Shown: positions 43,747-53,186 of the stretch, one piece after another
How positions within the stretch are numbered: the stretch's first letter is position 1
Layout of the letters: each line of letters begins with the position of its first letter
NCBI GenBank assembly: GCA_009829735.1
Contig: CM020619.1
Span: 28,236,063 to 28,300,062 of the forward strand
Direction: 5' to 3'
Length of the DNA stretch: 64,000 bases
From: Pyropia yezoensis
Lineage: Eukaryota; Rhodophyta; Bangiophyceae; Bangiales; Bangiaceae
Notes under the pieces: generated by a model
What the model was told of the DNA's origin: nothing
Seen by the model: only the letters and a program-made list of their open reading frames with translations
Database searches by the model: none
Made by a program: the position numbers and the translations under genes

Positions 43747-44153
43747 TGTGGAATATGTGTTACCCAATAAAAGGATACGGGACCGACCGGCGCCCGGAAG
43801 GCAAAGAGGGAGCTATTACCGTAAAGGCAAAGAAGACAGACCTTTAGCTCCAGGACGTTCGATGGGGGGCAAGCCGGCCAAACGGCAGCGGCGAGCCCCC
43901 ACGTCGCCTATACTGGGCGAAACAATATGCCGGTCGAGCGACCGAGCGAAGGCCGGACGGCCGATGGCTACGAGCATAGCAAACAATATAAAAGATCCCT
44001 CCAAAGCAACGACAGATAAACAATGCAAAACAAAAATAGTCCCCCAAAGGGCGAGCCACGAGCGGACCCAGACCAACAAGGCTGGGACCACCAGTCAAGG
44101 GGGCTACTTGCCCGTAAATATTGGAAATCGGTACGGTGGGCGGATATGCTACA
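43747..44153 (-). repeat. E1 5' LTR
   Basis: 407 bp, same ends as the 3' LTR, with about 15 substitutions and no indel between them. It adjoins the primer-binding site on its inner side and the CCAGC duplication on its outer side. Confidence 0.9.
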
Positions 44154-44355
44154 CCAGCACCGGCGCCAGCACCGGCTGCACCGGCTGCACCGGCTTCACC
44201 GGCTGCACCGCAGCCGGCACCTCCGCCGGCGCCGGCACCTTCGCAGATGAGGCAGGCGCCGAGGGCACGGCGCCCTGTCTGTGGCTGCTCCCCGCTCCGC
44301 TGCTGCTGCTGCCGCCGCCCGCACGTGCCAAACGAGGGCGGCTACGATTCCCCAT
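44154..44355 (-). pseudogene. PIN-domain gene, copy B, 5' part
   Basis: Starts at ATG 44355 (MGNRSRPRLARAGGG) and runs to the E1 junction. It matches copy A 13700-13903 nearly base for base. Joined across E1 at the CCAGC duplication, the sequence continues directly with 20831 and below. Upstream similarity to copy A reaches about 44545. Confidence 0.85.
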
Positions 44356-44359
44356 GGTC

Positions 44360-45757
44360 TTCGCACGGACAGCGACGACGATGCACGTTGCAAAACCGCT
44401 CTCTCGTCCCGGCGGGCGGGCGGCGTGCGGGGGAGGCCGGCGGGCGAGCGGCGTGCGCGGGAGGGATAGCTCCGCCGTCGAGCAGCGCGCGTGGGTGTGC
44501 TTTGTGATTGGGGGCTTGCAAGGCCAGGGAATGCAGCACGGGCACCACAGAAGCAGGGTGGCGAGCGTGCGGGCGTGCCTGGCCGCGCACTTTGTGACCG
44601 CCCGACAGCGATCGCGAGTCGGAGGACGGGGGAGCGCGGGGGACAGGCGTCGCACTGTATGCCGCGATGGCAAGCGGCCCAAATTTCGCGCGTTGCGGTG
44701 ATTGGCTGTGGTGGGCGGGGGCCCTGGCCATCGGCTTTCTCCTAAAGGGAGGGCATGAGTCACTCGCAAAAATATATAGGACCACCCTGTAAATCTGCGC
44801 CAGACAGCCATGAATTGCAAAGCTTGCAATTCATTTTTTTTTTGAAAGTTTCAACTGCTGCGAAATGTGAGCGACGACTAACACAGGGCGTTGGAAGGAG
44901 GACATTGACGCACTCTGGTACGTGGCACATGGTGGGGGATCCCAGGCGGACAAAACTTTCCACGGACGCTGCCACGCCCGGCGTCGCAGCCGCAGCCGCG
45001 TACAGACGTACACACATACCATTCTGCCGCCCAGTGCACTCGACTCCACGCACCGTGCCGTCGCTCCAGGCGCCATCGTTGGCTCCCGTGCGTGCCTGCT
45101 TCCCCCCCTCCCCCCCCCCCTCTCCCGGGCGGGTCCTTACCGTCCCCTGCTTGCACGTCCGCCGCCAACGGCGACGGCGGCGGCTGTGCCGGCGGCGGTG
45201 GCCGGCTGCTGATGTGGCGCCGGCTGAGGCAGGGGCGGCTCCCTTGCACGCCCCCCCCCCCCCCCCCCCCCCCTTCCCCCACTCCCATTCATCTATCAAG
45301 AACTACTGACCGGTTCCTTGTACCGGCGCCACAACGGCCGTCTGCGGCAGCGGTGGAAGTGGCGGCAAAGATGACGGGGTGACCCTCGACGGCTGCACCT
45401 GCGGCGCAAACGTCAGCCGCCCAACCGGCGGCCGGCCCACCGACGAACCCTGCCGAAGAGGGCGCTCCCTGTGCGACCGACAGCGCGGTGGTGGGTAGAA
45501 AGCGCTCTCGTGCACAGGCGACGGCGACGGGTAACGTAGCCGGCATCGGGGGCGGCGGGGACGGCGACGGCGACAGTGACGGCGACGATGATGCCGGCGG
45601 CGACGGCGCGGACAGTGGACGGTCCAATGGACGGTCCGCCAGCTCCCATTCCGAATAGCCGCCGCGCCAACGCCGGCGAACCCAGCTGTGTGGGCCCCGG
45701 GCGGGGGGTAGGCGTTCGGGCGACCAAACGGACAAGGGACGTGCGCCACGTCCCCTT
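44360..45757. other. Upstream region of copy B and the Ulp1-like gene
   Basis: No separate gene is recognised. AT-richer DNA with ATATATA lies at about 44766-44773. A C-run sits at about 45249-45272. The frames here are Gly- or Pro-rich shadows. The 5' end of the Ulp1-like gene may lie in the right-hand part. Confidence 0.45.
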
Positions 45758-48250
45758 TTGGGGGTCTTGCACCCCGGCGCTGCCGCGGCGACTGCTGTGG
45801 CCCGTTCTGCCGCTGCTGGCTCTTCTGCTCATGCTGCGGACGCCGGAGCGACCGCGACCGGCGCAGGCGTCGTCGCCAGCGCCGCTCGTAGTCGGCGCCC
45901 CGTCGGGGGTGGAGGCCCGGCGGAAGGGCTGCTTGTCGAGGATCGCGTGGCAAGCCAAGCAGGGAGTGAGGCGGCAAAGCGCGCAGCGCGGGCCGTGGTA
46001 GTGGCACGCCGAGAGGCACAGGTGTTGGCGTGTGCACCGTCCAAGCGCTCTGTGGAAGAGCGCTTCTTGTTGGGCGTCATGCAAGGTGCGGCTGTAGACG
46101 GGTTCACGGCACCACCTTCGCTGGTACCGGCGGTGGCCCCAGGTCGGGCAGATTGGGGAGATCCTCGTACGAAAGAGGACCAGACCCAGCCACAGCAGCA
46201 GCAGCAGCAGCAGCAACAGCAGGGGCAGCAGGACAAGGTCCACTGTGAGCCGGCCATCGCGTACGAGGTGGCACCGTTTGTCATGGGCCAGCGTGCCGTC
46301 GCAGGCGTCGGTACATCGGAGGTCGGCGTGCGGCCCCTTCCGCGGCAGCGCGTGTGGAGGTGGGCCCGTGATGCACTGCGACGCCCGGTACTGTTTCCGC
46401 TAGTGGGCGACGGAACGAGCGGTTCTGGGTCCGCACATGTCGACGGTGCTGGATCGACTGCGGCCGCCGCCACTCCCACCACCGCGGCGGACACTGCCGC
46501 CTCCGCAGCCGCTACCGAGGTACCCGAGACACTCAACATGCCAGTGCGGCCGCAGAAGGGAGCGCCTCGTCGACTACCAAAGCTTCCGGTAGGAGCGACT
46601 GCTCGCGTTTGCGCCCTGTCTTTGGAGCCCCTGCCACAGGACTGTGTCGCGTTCATCAACGGGCTGACGACCGGTCGACGAGGTGACACGGTGCTATTTC
46701 AAGTGGCGGGCGTGCACGGCTCGATGACAGACATCACGGTGGGCAATTTGCGACGGCTTTTCGATACCGCCCTGTGGCTCAACGACAACGTCATTAGCGC
46801 GTACGTTGGGTTTATGAATACACGCATTAAACGGGGCGACGCGTCGTCATCGTCGACAAAGGACAACGCCGCGACCGTGAAGGGTCCTGACACGGGTCGA
46901 CGGCGCGGGAGACTCGGGTCGCCTGGGGGCGCGTCTGGGCACGCTGGACAGGAAGCTCCCGGTGACGTCGGTGGCGCAGTGGGGCAAGTCAAAATTGACC
47001 ACGCTCCTCCGGTGGCACACGTGGGAAACCAGCCGCCGCGAGAGACCGTGGAAGCGACACCCGCGACAGGCCCGGAGGCATGCGAAGACCGGGTGGCCTT
47101 TTTGATGCCGGACGGGACTGAGGTGCCCACACATCCCGCACACGGGGACGGCAAGATGAACAAGGAACCGCATGTGGCAGCATCACCTGTACGGCCGGCG
47201 GGCGGTTCTGTGGTGGGCGGCGATGCGTCAGCGTCTGCAGCAGCGGACTCTGCGGAGTTCACCGAGGGGGTGGTGCTCGGGACCTCCACGTCGCCCCCTT
47301 TGACGGGCAAGCCACCGGCTGGTACCGTTGCCCGGGATGTGGGGGCGGCGAGCAGCCCGGGTTGTGCTCCTGGAGCGCCTGTCACGGCGCGGGGTGGGGA
47401 CAAACGAGAAAACAAACGAGGAAAGGAGCGGTCGCAGCAGAACCAGCAGCACGGGCAGCAGCAGCGGCCAGCAAAGGACGTAGCCGAGGCGGGAGGCCCG
47501 AGTGGCGCTGCTGGGGGCGACGCCGCGGATTTCGAGGAGCGCATCCACAAGCGGCGATTGGACCCAGCACTGTCCCACTGTTGGGGTACCTTCTTTTCCA
47601 CGACGCTGACCGGCGGGGACCCCCACGCAGCAGCGACAGACCGCCAGCAGTCGGTCGTTCGAGGTGACCATGCGCGTGTATCGGGGTGGACGCGCAGGGC
47701 GGGGGTGGACGTCTGAGCACTGCACTCCATACTGGTGCCCATCCACGAGGGCGGCAACCACTGGTGCCTCGCACAAATCGACCCTGTGCGCAGGTGCGTA
47801 CGGTTCTTCAACTCTTCCCGGTCACGGCACGTACGACCCGGAGTTCTCTCCGTTATGTATCAGTGGTACAGGGACGAGGTTGCTGTGGCGGTGGCGGCGG
47901 CAGCGGCGGCGGCGACGGCAGTACCAAAGTCGCCTGTGGCGGACGCGCGGCGTGACGGCTACGACGACGGCTGGGACGGTGGGGACGCGCGCGCAGGCGC
48001 TGCAGCAGCCGCGACACGCGCGGCAGCGGAGGCGGCACACGTCGCAGACGAAACCTGCTGGGACGGCATCGTCGTCCGTCGGGGCCTACCCCACCAGACC
48101 GATGGCAGCAGTTGTGGCGTTTTCATGCTCCTCTTTGCGGACTGCTTGAGCCTGGGAGTCCCCATCCCACCCTACGCTGGCGCAGACGCACTCGCCAATC
48201 TCCTGCTGCGGATGGTCCTTGATCTGCTCATTGGAAAGCTCTACTGTTGA
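45758..48250 (+). pseudogene. Ulp1/SENP-like cysteine protease with in-frame TGA
   Basis: A C48-family peptidase, the type that cleaves SUMO-like proteins. LRRLFDTALWLNDNVISAYVGFMNTR is the WLND motif. After about 230 low-complexity residues comes SHCWGTFFSTTLTGG. Then VSGWTRRAGVDV is followed by a TGA at 47714-47716, and the same frame continues ALHSILVPIHEGGNHWCLAQID (catalytic His in NHW, Asp in ID) and, after a second Ala-rich insert, PHQTDGSSCGVFML (catalytic Gln and Cys). The TGA stands where the family has Phe or another bulky residue, so the domain is otherwise continuous. The N-terminus is unclear: the frame opens without an ATG at 45758, and the first in-frame ATG is 46079. A Gln run lies at about 46190-46220. 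Ulp1 genes also travel in some transposons, but no termini are seen. Confidence 0.8.
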
Positions 48251-48867
48251 ATGCGCGGCCGGCCCTCGCAGGCGTGTGGGGTTGGCGGCACCCATACACA
48301 GACCCGTAGGATGTATGCATAATTTTCTTCTTGTCCAAAGACACCTGCTCACTGTGTGTTCAGAGTCCAAGTCCATTTTCCCCCTTCTCCGCGTCGCACA
48401 CACCCAGTCGGTAGTTGGTTCCCCTTCCGGAGCACAGTCGTACCACATAGCCAGTCAGGTAGTTGGTTCCTTTCCCGGAGCACAGTCGTACCACATCGCG
48501 CTCTGCTCAGCCGTCTGCCGTCTTCGCAGTGCGCTTCCAAACCTTCAGGCAGCACATCCTTCCAAGCCCCCCTCCCCCACCTCCCCCTCCCCCTCCCCCC
48601 CCCCCCCCCCCCCCTCTGACGTCCCCCCCGCACACGGCGTGCGCGCCCCATGCGGGCCCTCACCCCGCACTTGCACGGCGGCGGCGCGGCTGCAGGTGCG
48701 TTGCATCGCTGCCTGGGTCCGCAAGGACAATCAATGTGAGCGCTGCGGCTGAGGGGGGGGCCGAGGGATAGAGCGAGGGGGGCAGTCCGGGCGTGCGGGT
48801 GCGGCATGGTCAGCATCGATTGTTGTATATTAACGTGCTTTCTCATTGATTGCTGTATTTAAACGTG

Positions 48868-49030
48868 CTGCTTTGTTGTAATTACCGTGGCCACCCCACC
48901 ACCGACTGCCACGTCCCGGGTGGCCGGTGCACGCATAATCGATATGCGGCAACCCGGCCGGGTGGGGATCTGGCCAGCCGCGTTCGCGAAAGACTTTGCC
49001 GGGGGCGGCTCTCCGCCTGCGGCCGCCACC
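48868..49030 (+). repeat. Dispersed repeat R1, copy 3
   Basis: Same unit as at 15835: TTGTAATTACCGTGGCCACC, CCACGTCCCGGGTGGCCGG, CATAATCGATATGCGGC, ending GGGCGGCTCTCCGCC before a C-rich run. Confidence 0.8.
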
Positions 49031-50095
49031 CCACCCCCCCCCCCCCCCGCCCCCCCCACCCCCTCCCCCCCCCCCCCGCCCCCCCCCCCCTTCCCTCTGC
49101 GGGTTGGGGGGGGGGAGAAGGGGGGCGGGGGGGGGCGTGCCGGGGGGGGCGTGGGGGGGGGGGCGGAGGAGGGGGGCGTGGGGGGGATGCGGCGTGGGGG
49201 GGGGCGTGGGGAGGGGGGGAGGGGGGGCGGGGGGGCGTGTGGGGGGGGGGGGGCTTGGGGCACCCCTAGTTATGACGGCTGTTGCCGGGCATCCTGGGTT
49301 TTCAGGGCCGCGCCCCTTCCGCATTGGCTGAGCACGTTCAATTCGATCCGGCGCTGAAGCAATTCTGGCACCGCATTGGCCCAACCACAGTCTGTCAGGT
49401 TTTTTCCTTTACTTCTGCATCAAGCACCACACAATCATTGAAAAATGCACACGTGGTCGCCATAGCCCTCGTTGCAGCCGTCTGTGGGAGGTCAGATGGG
49501 AGACATTGGAGAACAGTTCATGCCGGGGAGTCGCGACTCGTCGAAAAATCGCTGCACGGACCACACACTGTTTTCATCGCGTCGCGGTGCAAGCCCCTCC
49601 CGCCTCGCCGCGACCGCCGCCGGCCGACCCGACCCCCTCCATCACTCACGTCCCCCGGCCCTATCCCCGTAATCGTTAAAGAAAAAAAGCATATCACTCG
49701 TCACCGCATCCCGTACCAGGAAGGTCAAAAAGGGGGGGGTTTGGTGCTGGCGGTGTCACTGGGCGTCTGGGGGGGGTGCGGTCCCCCCACGACGGCCCCC
49801 GAGCCACATCCGGTGCCGGTGGAAGCAGGTCAAAAAGGGGGGAGCTCGGCGATGGGGGCGTCACAGAGCATCCTGGGTGCGATGGGGACGTGGATGCGCA
49901 AGAACTGGGCGCGGAAGACGCCGGTGCGACGCATCCCCCTCTCACGGGCTCTGTGGGGCGGTGACCAAACATTGGGGGCACGAAAGTGCCCCCAAGTTTT
50001 GTTCCAGCCAGTGGCAGGCCTCCGCTTCTGCTGGAAAGATAGGTGTAAACGAAAGACAGGATGCCCACCTTAACTAGGGGTGGGAGGGGGGGCGG

Positions 50096-50480
50096 GTGGC
50101 GGCCACAGGCGGAGAACCGCCAACGGCAAAGTCTATCGCGGACGCGGCTGGCCGGATCCCCACCCGGCCGGGACGCCGCATATCGATTATGCGTGCACCG
50201 GGCACCCGGGACGTGGCAGTAGTCAGCGAGGGACGTGGCAGCCCGTGGTTGCGACGGTAGTTATATCTGTAACGGTCATTGAAAAAAGGTCTGCTGTAAT
50301 GCGAATTCATAAAACTGCCGTCACCTGCCCCGACTGCCACGTTCGTCACTGACTGCCACGTCCCGGGTGGCCGGTGCACGCATAATCGATATGCGGCGAC
50401 ACGGCCGGGTGGGGATCCGGCCGGGCGAATTCGCAAAAGACTTTGCCGTGGGCGGCTCTCCGCCTGCGGCCGCCACCCCC
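50096..50480. repeat. Inverted pair of R1 repeats (copies 4 and 5)
   Basis: Copy 4 (about 50096-50268) is on the minus strand and copy 5 (about 50325-50480) on the plus strand, facing each other across a spacer of roughly 60-100 bp. The arms are about 130-140 bp and imperfect. This could fold into a large hairpin or be a foldback-type element. Confidence 0.75.
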
Positions 50481-50650
50481 CCCCCCCCCCCCTTCCCCCC
50501 CCGGCCCTCCCCCCCCTCCCCCCCACGCCCCCCCCCACCACCCTGCCCAGTTGTGCTCCTCGTGTCAACCCCCGCTCCCCTCGCGTTCGTCATTTCGGCT
50601 ACGCGGTGGATGGTCAGCATTTGTGTCGAAGCTGCGCGTGCCGAGGACGG

Positions 50651-51120
50651 TGTGGCAGTATTGACCCGCAGGTAGGGAGGGCAACACGTGCCATACAAGG
50701 GGCGGCAGGCCACTAGCCTGATCCGTTCCTCCCCCTGCATTTGGGTCCATATTCCCTAAGTTTGGGATAGTTAGCTTAGTAGTAAATCCAACTTGGATTT
50801 GAGGGTTTTCTGCATTTATCGTTTTGAATTTTCGTGTGGCCCGGTGGGCAGGTGCTGGGGTGGGAGATTCTGAAGTGCGAGATTCTGAGGGGACCCTGGG
50901 GGGATAAGGGGAGGGACAGCCGGGCTTGGCCCTGCTTCCCCGTCCCGACCAAGAAACTGTTGGACCACACACCATCTTCTTGTTTGTCAGTGGGGGGATT
51001 GCCCCACAACAGGGATAGAGTGTGTGCGACTTGCACTTCTTCCGGTTCCCCCGACACGGGAGGCAGCCCTTGTACACCGCCCCAACTTGGGTGTCGCGTG
51101 TGCGAGAGGTTTTTGCCACT
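50651..51120 (+). repeat. E2 5' LTR
   Basis: About 470 bp starting TGTGGCAGTA and ending TTTTTGCCACT. The family ends, seen intact at 38299-38767, are TGTGGCA and TGCCACA, a 7-bp perfect inverted repeat; the last base here is changed to T. Confidence 0.9.
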
Positions 51121-51140
51121 TTTGGTGGAGCAGCAGGGGA
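51121..51140 (+). promoter_or_regulatory. E2 primer-binding site
   Basis: TTTGGTGGAGCAGCAGGGGA directly follows the LTR. It predicts a tRNA 3' end of TCCCCTGCTGCTCCACCA. The sequence is shared with E1 over 16 bases. Confidence 0.7.
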
Positions 51141-51239
51141 CAGAGGTAAATTTTACCTCCGGGTGCACCCGGGTGTAGGGGGCCCTCTGTCTCAGAGGAA
51201 CGGTGGACTCGGACTGTGTCATACGGATCGTTAGCCACC

Positions 51240-53186
51240 ATGGCTAGCTCGGACCCCCCGTCGTCCGGGGAGTACACGGGTGACGCACGTACTTCAGTGC
51301 CTTCGAATACTGGTAAGACACAGGTGGGTTTACCTGGGGTCGCAGAGGGACTCGAGGTCCTTCCAGCCAGCAGGACTGGAAGTGCGGGCGGGCAACAGGC
51401 CACCCCGACTCAGTCGGGAGCTCTCTCGGGTGACACTTCTGATGTGGGTGGGCCGAAGTCTGGCCACCGTGTGGTAAGCTCAACGGGAACGTCCCAAGGG
51501 GTGAGGACTGTCCCCGCGGGTTCCACTCGGGTTGGAGCCAACTTTGGCTTGGAGCCGTCGCCAACTAGGCTTTCGGAGGACGGCGGACCTCCGTTGGTCG
51601 GCGATAGGCTCGCGCCCATGCCCCCGGTTGAGACCCCCGAGGATCGAGGTTACCCCTCAGGTGGACTCCCGGAGGCGGACCGAGACTCAACTGGAGCCGA
51701 CAATCCACTCCTCGCGGAAACTGTCCGTCGGGAGGCGACCAATGTGTTACGGCATACTTTGCCGGACCTGGTGGTCACGATGACGAATACTACTCTGAAT
51801 CAGATTGTGGCGAGTTTGCCAGATGGCCTTAATGTCCAGACCGGATTGGGGCTTTCGAGCCCGCAGGCGTAGGAGGAATCCCTCCTGACGCCTATCTCGG
51901 GTCGCCCCGAACAGGGGGCGACCCCTGTGACTCCCAACGAGGGAGCCGCACCATTCTCGGTGGGGCGTACGCCCTTCACGGGGGAGTTCCCCTCGGAAAC
52001 GCCGGCGGCTACACCAAGCTCGCCGCGCCAGACTACTGGCACTGAGGGTCAACTTACCCCAGTGCCACAGCGGCTTTTCCCTCAACGTGAGGTGCCGCCC
52101 AAGATCCAGGTAGCCAACCCGGTCTACCAGAGGATCTTTGACTGTGAGACCTACGCCCTCCACAACAAGTCGGTGGCGTATGGTCCTGACCAGGCCCGAG
52201 CCATGGGCCGTGCCAAGAAGAATGCACTTCACTCTTTTGGGCACAAAGCGGAGTGGGATGGAACTCCCCCCCTCCGTGTCTTTGAGTTTCTACGTCGTTT
52301 CACAAAAGCCTGTGACGACAATGCCATAAGTGAAGGCATGGCTTTCTATATGCTACAGGAATTTACGAAGGGCGACCTGCGGACAGAACTTATGACCGCC
52401 ATGCCCCGCTCCTCAAGTGGAGGCGCTGGTGAGGTGACATCCTATTTGGAGCTCGTCAACTGGTTGTTGAGAGCCATGGTTGATGAAGCGGCGTTGGCTT
52501 CTCAAGTCGAGGAGTTTACGCAAGCCCATCAGGAAGAGTTCGAGGACGAGTTGTCCTTTGCGGAGCGAGTTCGTCAGCTCAACAATCTTTGTGGGTTTCT
52601 TCATCCACAGGCTGTGGTGAAGAGTCGATTTGTGGAGGGACTCCATTGGTCAGTCCGCATGGAGACCCGGGAGCATAACACTGCCCGAGCGACCCTGGCC
52701 GAGTTGGCTAGGTTCGCCTACCGCAGACGTGAGGCCTACCGCAAGCTGCGGGAGGAACAACGCTAGGAGCGTCAGGCCGAGTTGGCTAAGGAACGCGAGG
52801 AGTCGCGCCAGGCCAGAGAGCTGAGAGAGGCACGCCGAATCCACAAGGAAATGGTAGTAGCTGACATGGGAACTTCCCAAGGTACCTCTTCGTCTTCCCC
52901 AGTCGGGAAGACTCCTCCGGGAACTGACAATCGGTGTTGGAGCTGCAACTCCGATGGACACTGGGCATATGATTGCCCCAAGTTGAGTAAACGCATTCAA
53001 CAACTTGTTACGAATGCGAGTAGGAAGTCGGCTACGAACGAAGTACGTTCACGCCGCGAGGGTGGGCCCCGACCGGTAGTGGCGGTTGCCACACCCTCGG
53101 CGGAGGGGGCGGACTCGTCGTCCTCGGACTCGTCGTCTTCCCCCTCGCACTCAGATTCGGACGCCAAGTCGGCGGGAAACGAATGA
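51240..53186 (+). pseudogene. E2 gag, two in-frame TAG codons
   Basis: Starts at ATG 51240 (MASSDPPSSGEYTGD), about 100 bp after the primer site. One frame runs to TGA 53184-53186 but is broken by TAG at 51870-51872 (A*EESLL) and 52764-52766 (EEQR*ERQAE), both explicable as CAG changed to TAG. It has a disordered N-terminal third, a helical capsid-like region (LRVFEFLRRFTKACDDN, LVNWLLRAMVDE, RVRQLNNLCGFL), a charged coiled segment and a CCHC knuckle (CWSCNSDGHWAYDC), then a Ser/Asp-rich tail. The stop overlaps the pol ATG. Confidence 0.85.

Larger units (their letters stand above)
20837..44153 (-). mobile_element. E1: Ty3/gypsy chromodomain LTR element with nested insert
   Basis: The 23.3-kb element is read on the minus strand in the order 5' LTR (43747-44153), primer site, gag, protease-RT, [nested insert about 26487-40055], RNase H, integrase with chromodomain, an extra sense ORF, an opposing ORF and the 3' LTR (20837-21243). 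The two LTRs are the same length and differ at about 15 of 407 positions, so the insertion is old but not ancient. Without the insert it would be just under 10 kb. The pol frame carries in-frame stops and about 300 bp are missing between RT and RNase H, so it is defective. It sits inside the copy B gene and has inactivated it. Confidence 0.85.
48251..50650. other. Repeat field between the Ulp1-like gene and E2
   Basis: No gene is recognised. It holds a direct repeat with GGTAGTTGGTTCC and CGGAGCACAGTCGTACCACA at about 48410-48500, C-runs, three R1 copies (48868, 50096 inverted, 50325), a C-rich block switching to a G-rich block at about 49100, and two GGTCAAAAAGGGGGG units at about 49726 and 49829. 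Confidence 0.5.

Noticed and set aside
47714..47716. TGA recoded as an amino acid across the genome
   Set aside because: Trp is encoded by TGG throughout and TGA ends other frames; isolated nonsense changes are simpler.
50565..51119. Minus-strand ORF of 184 codons before E2
   Set aside because: Almost entirely antisense LTR sequence.
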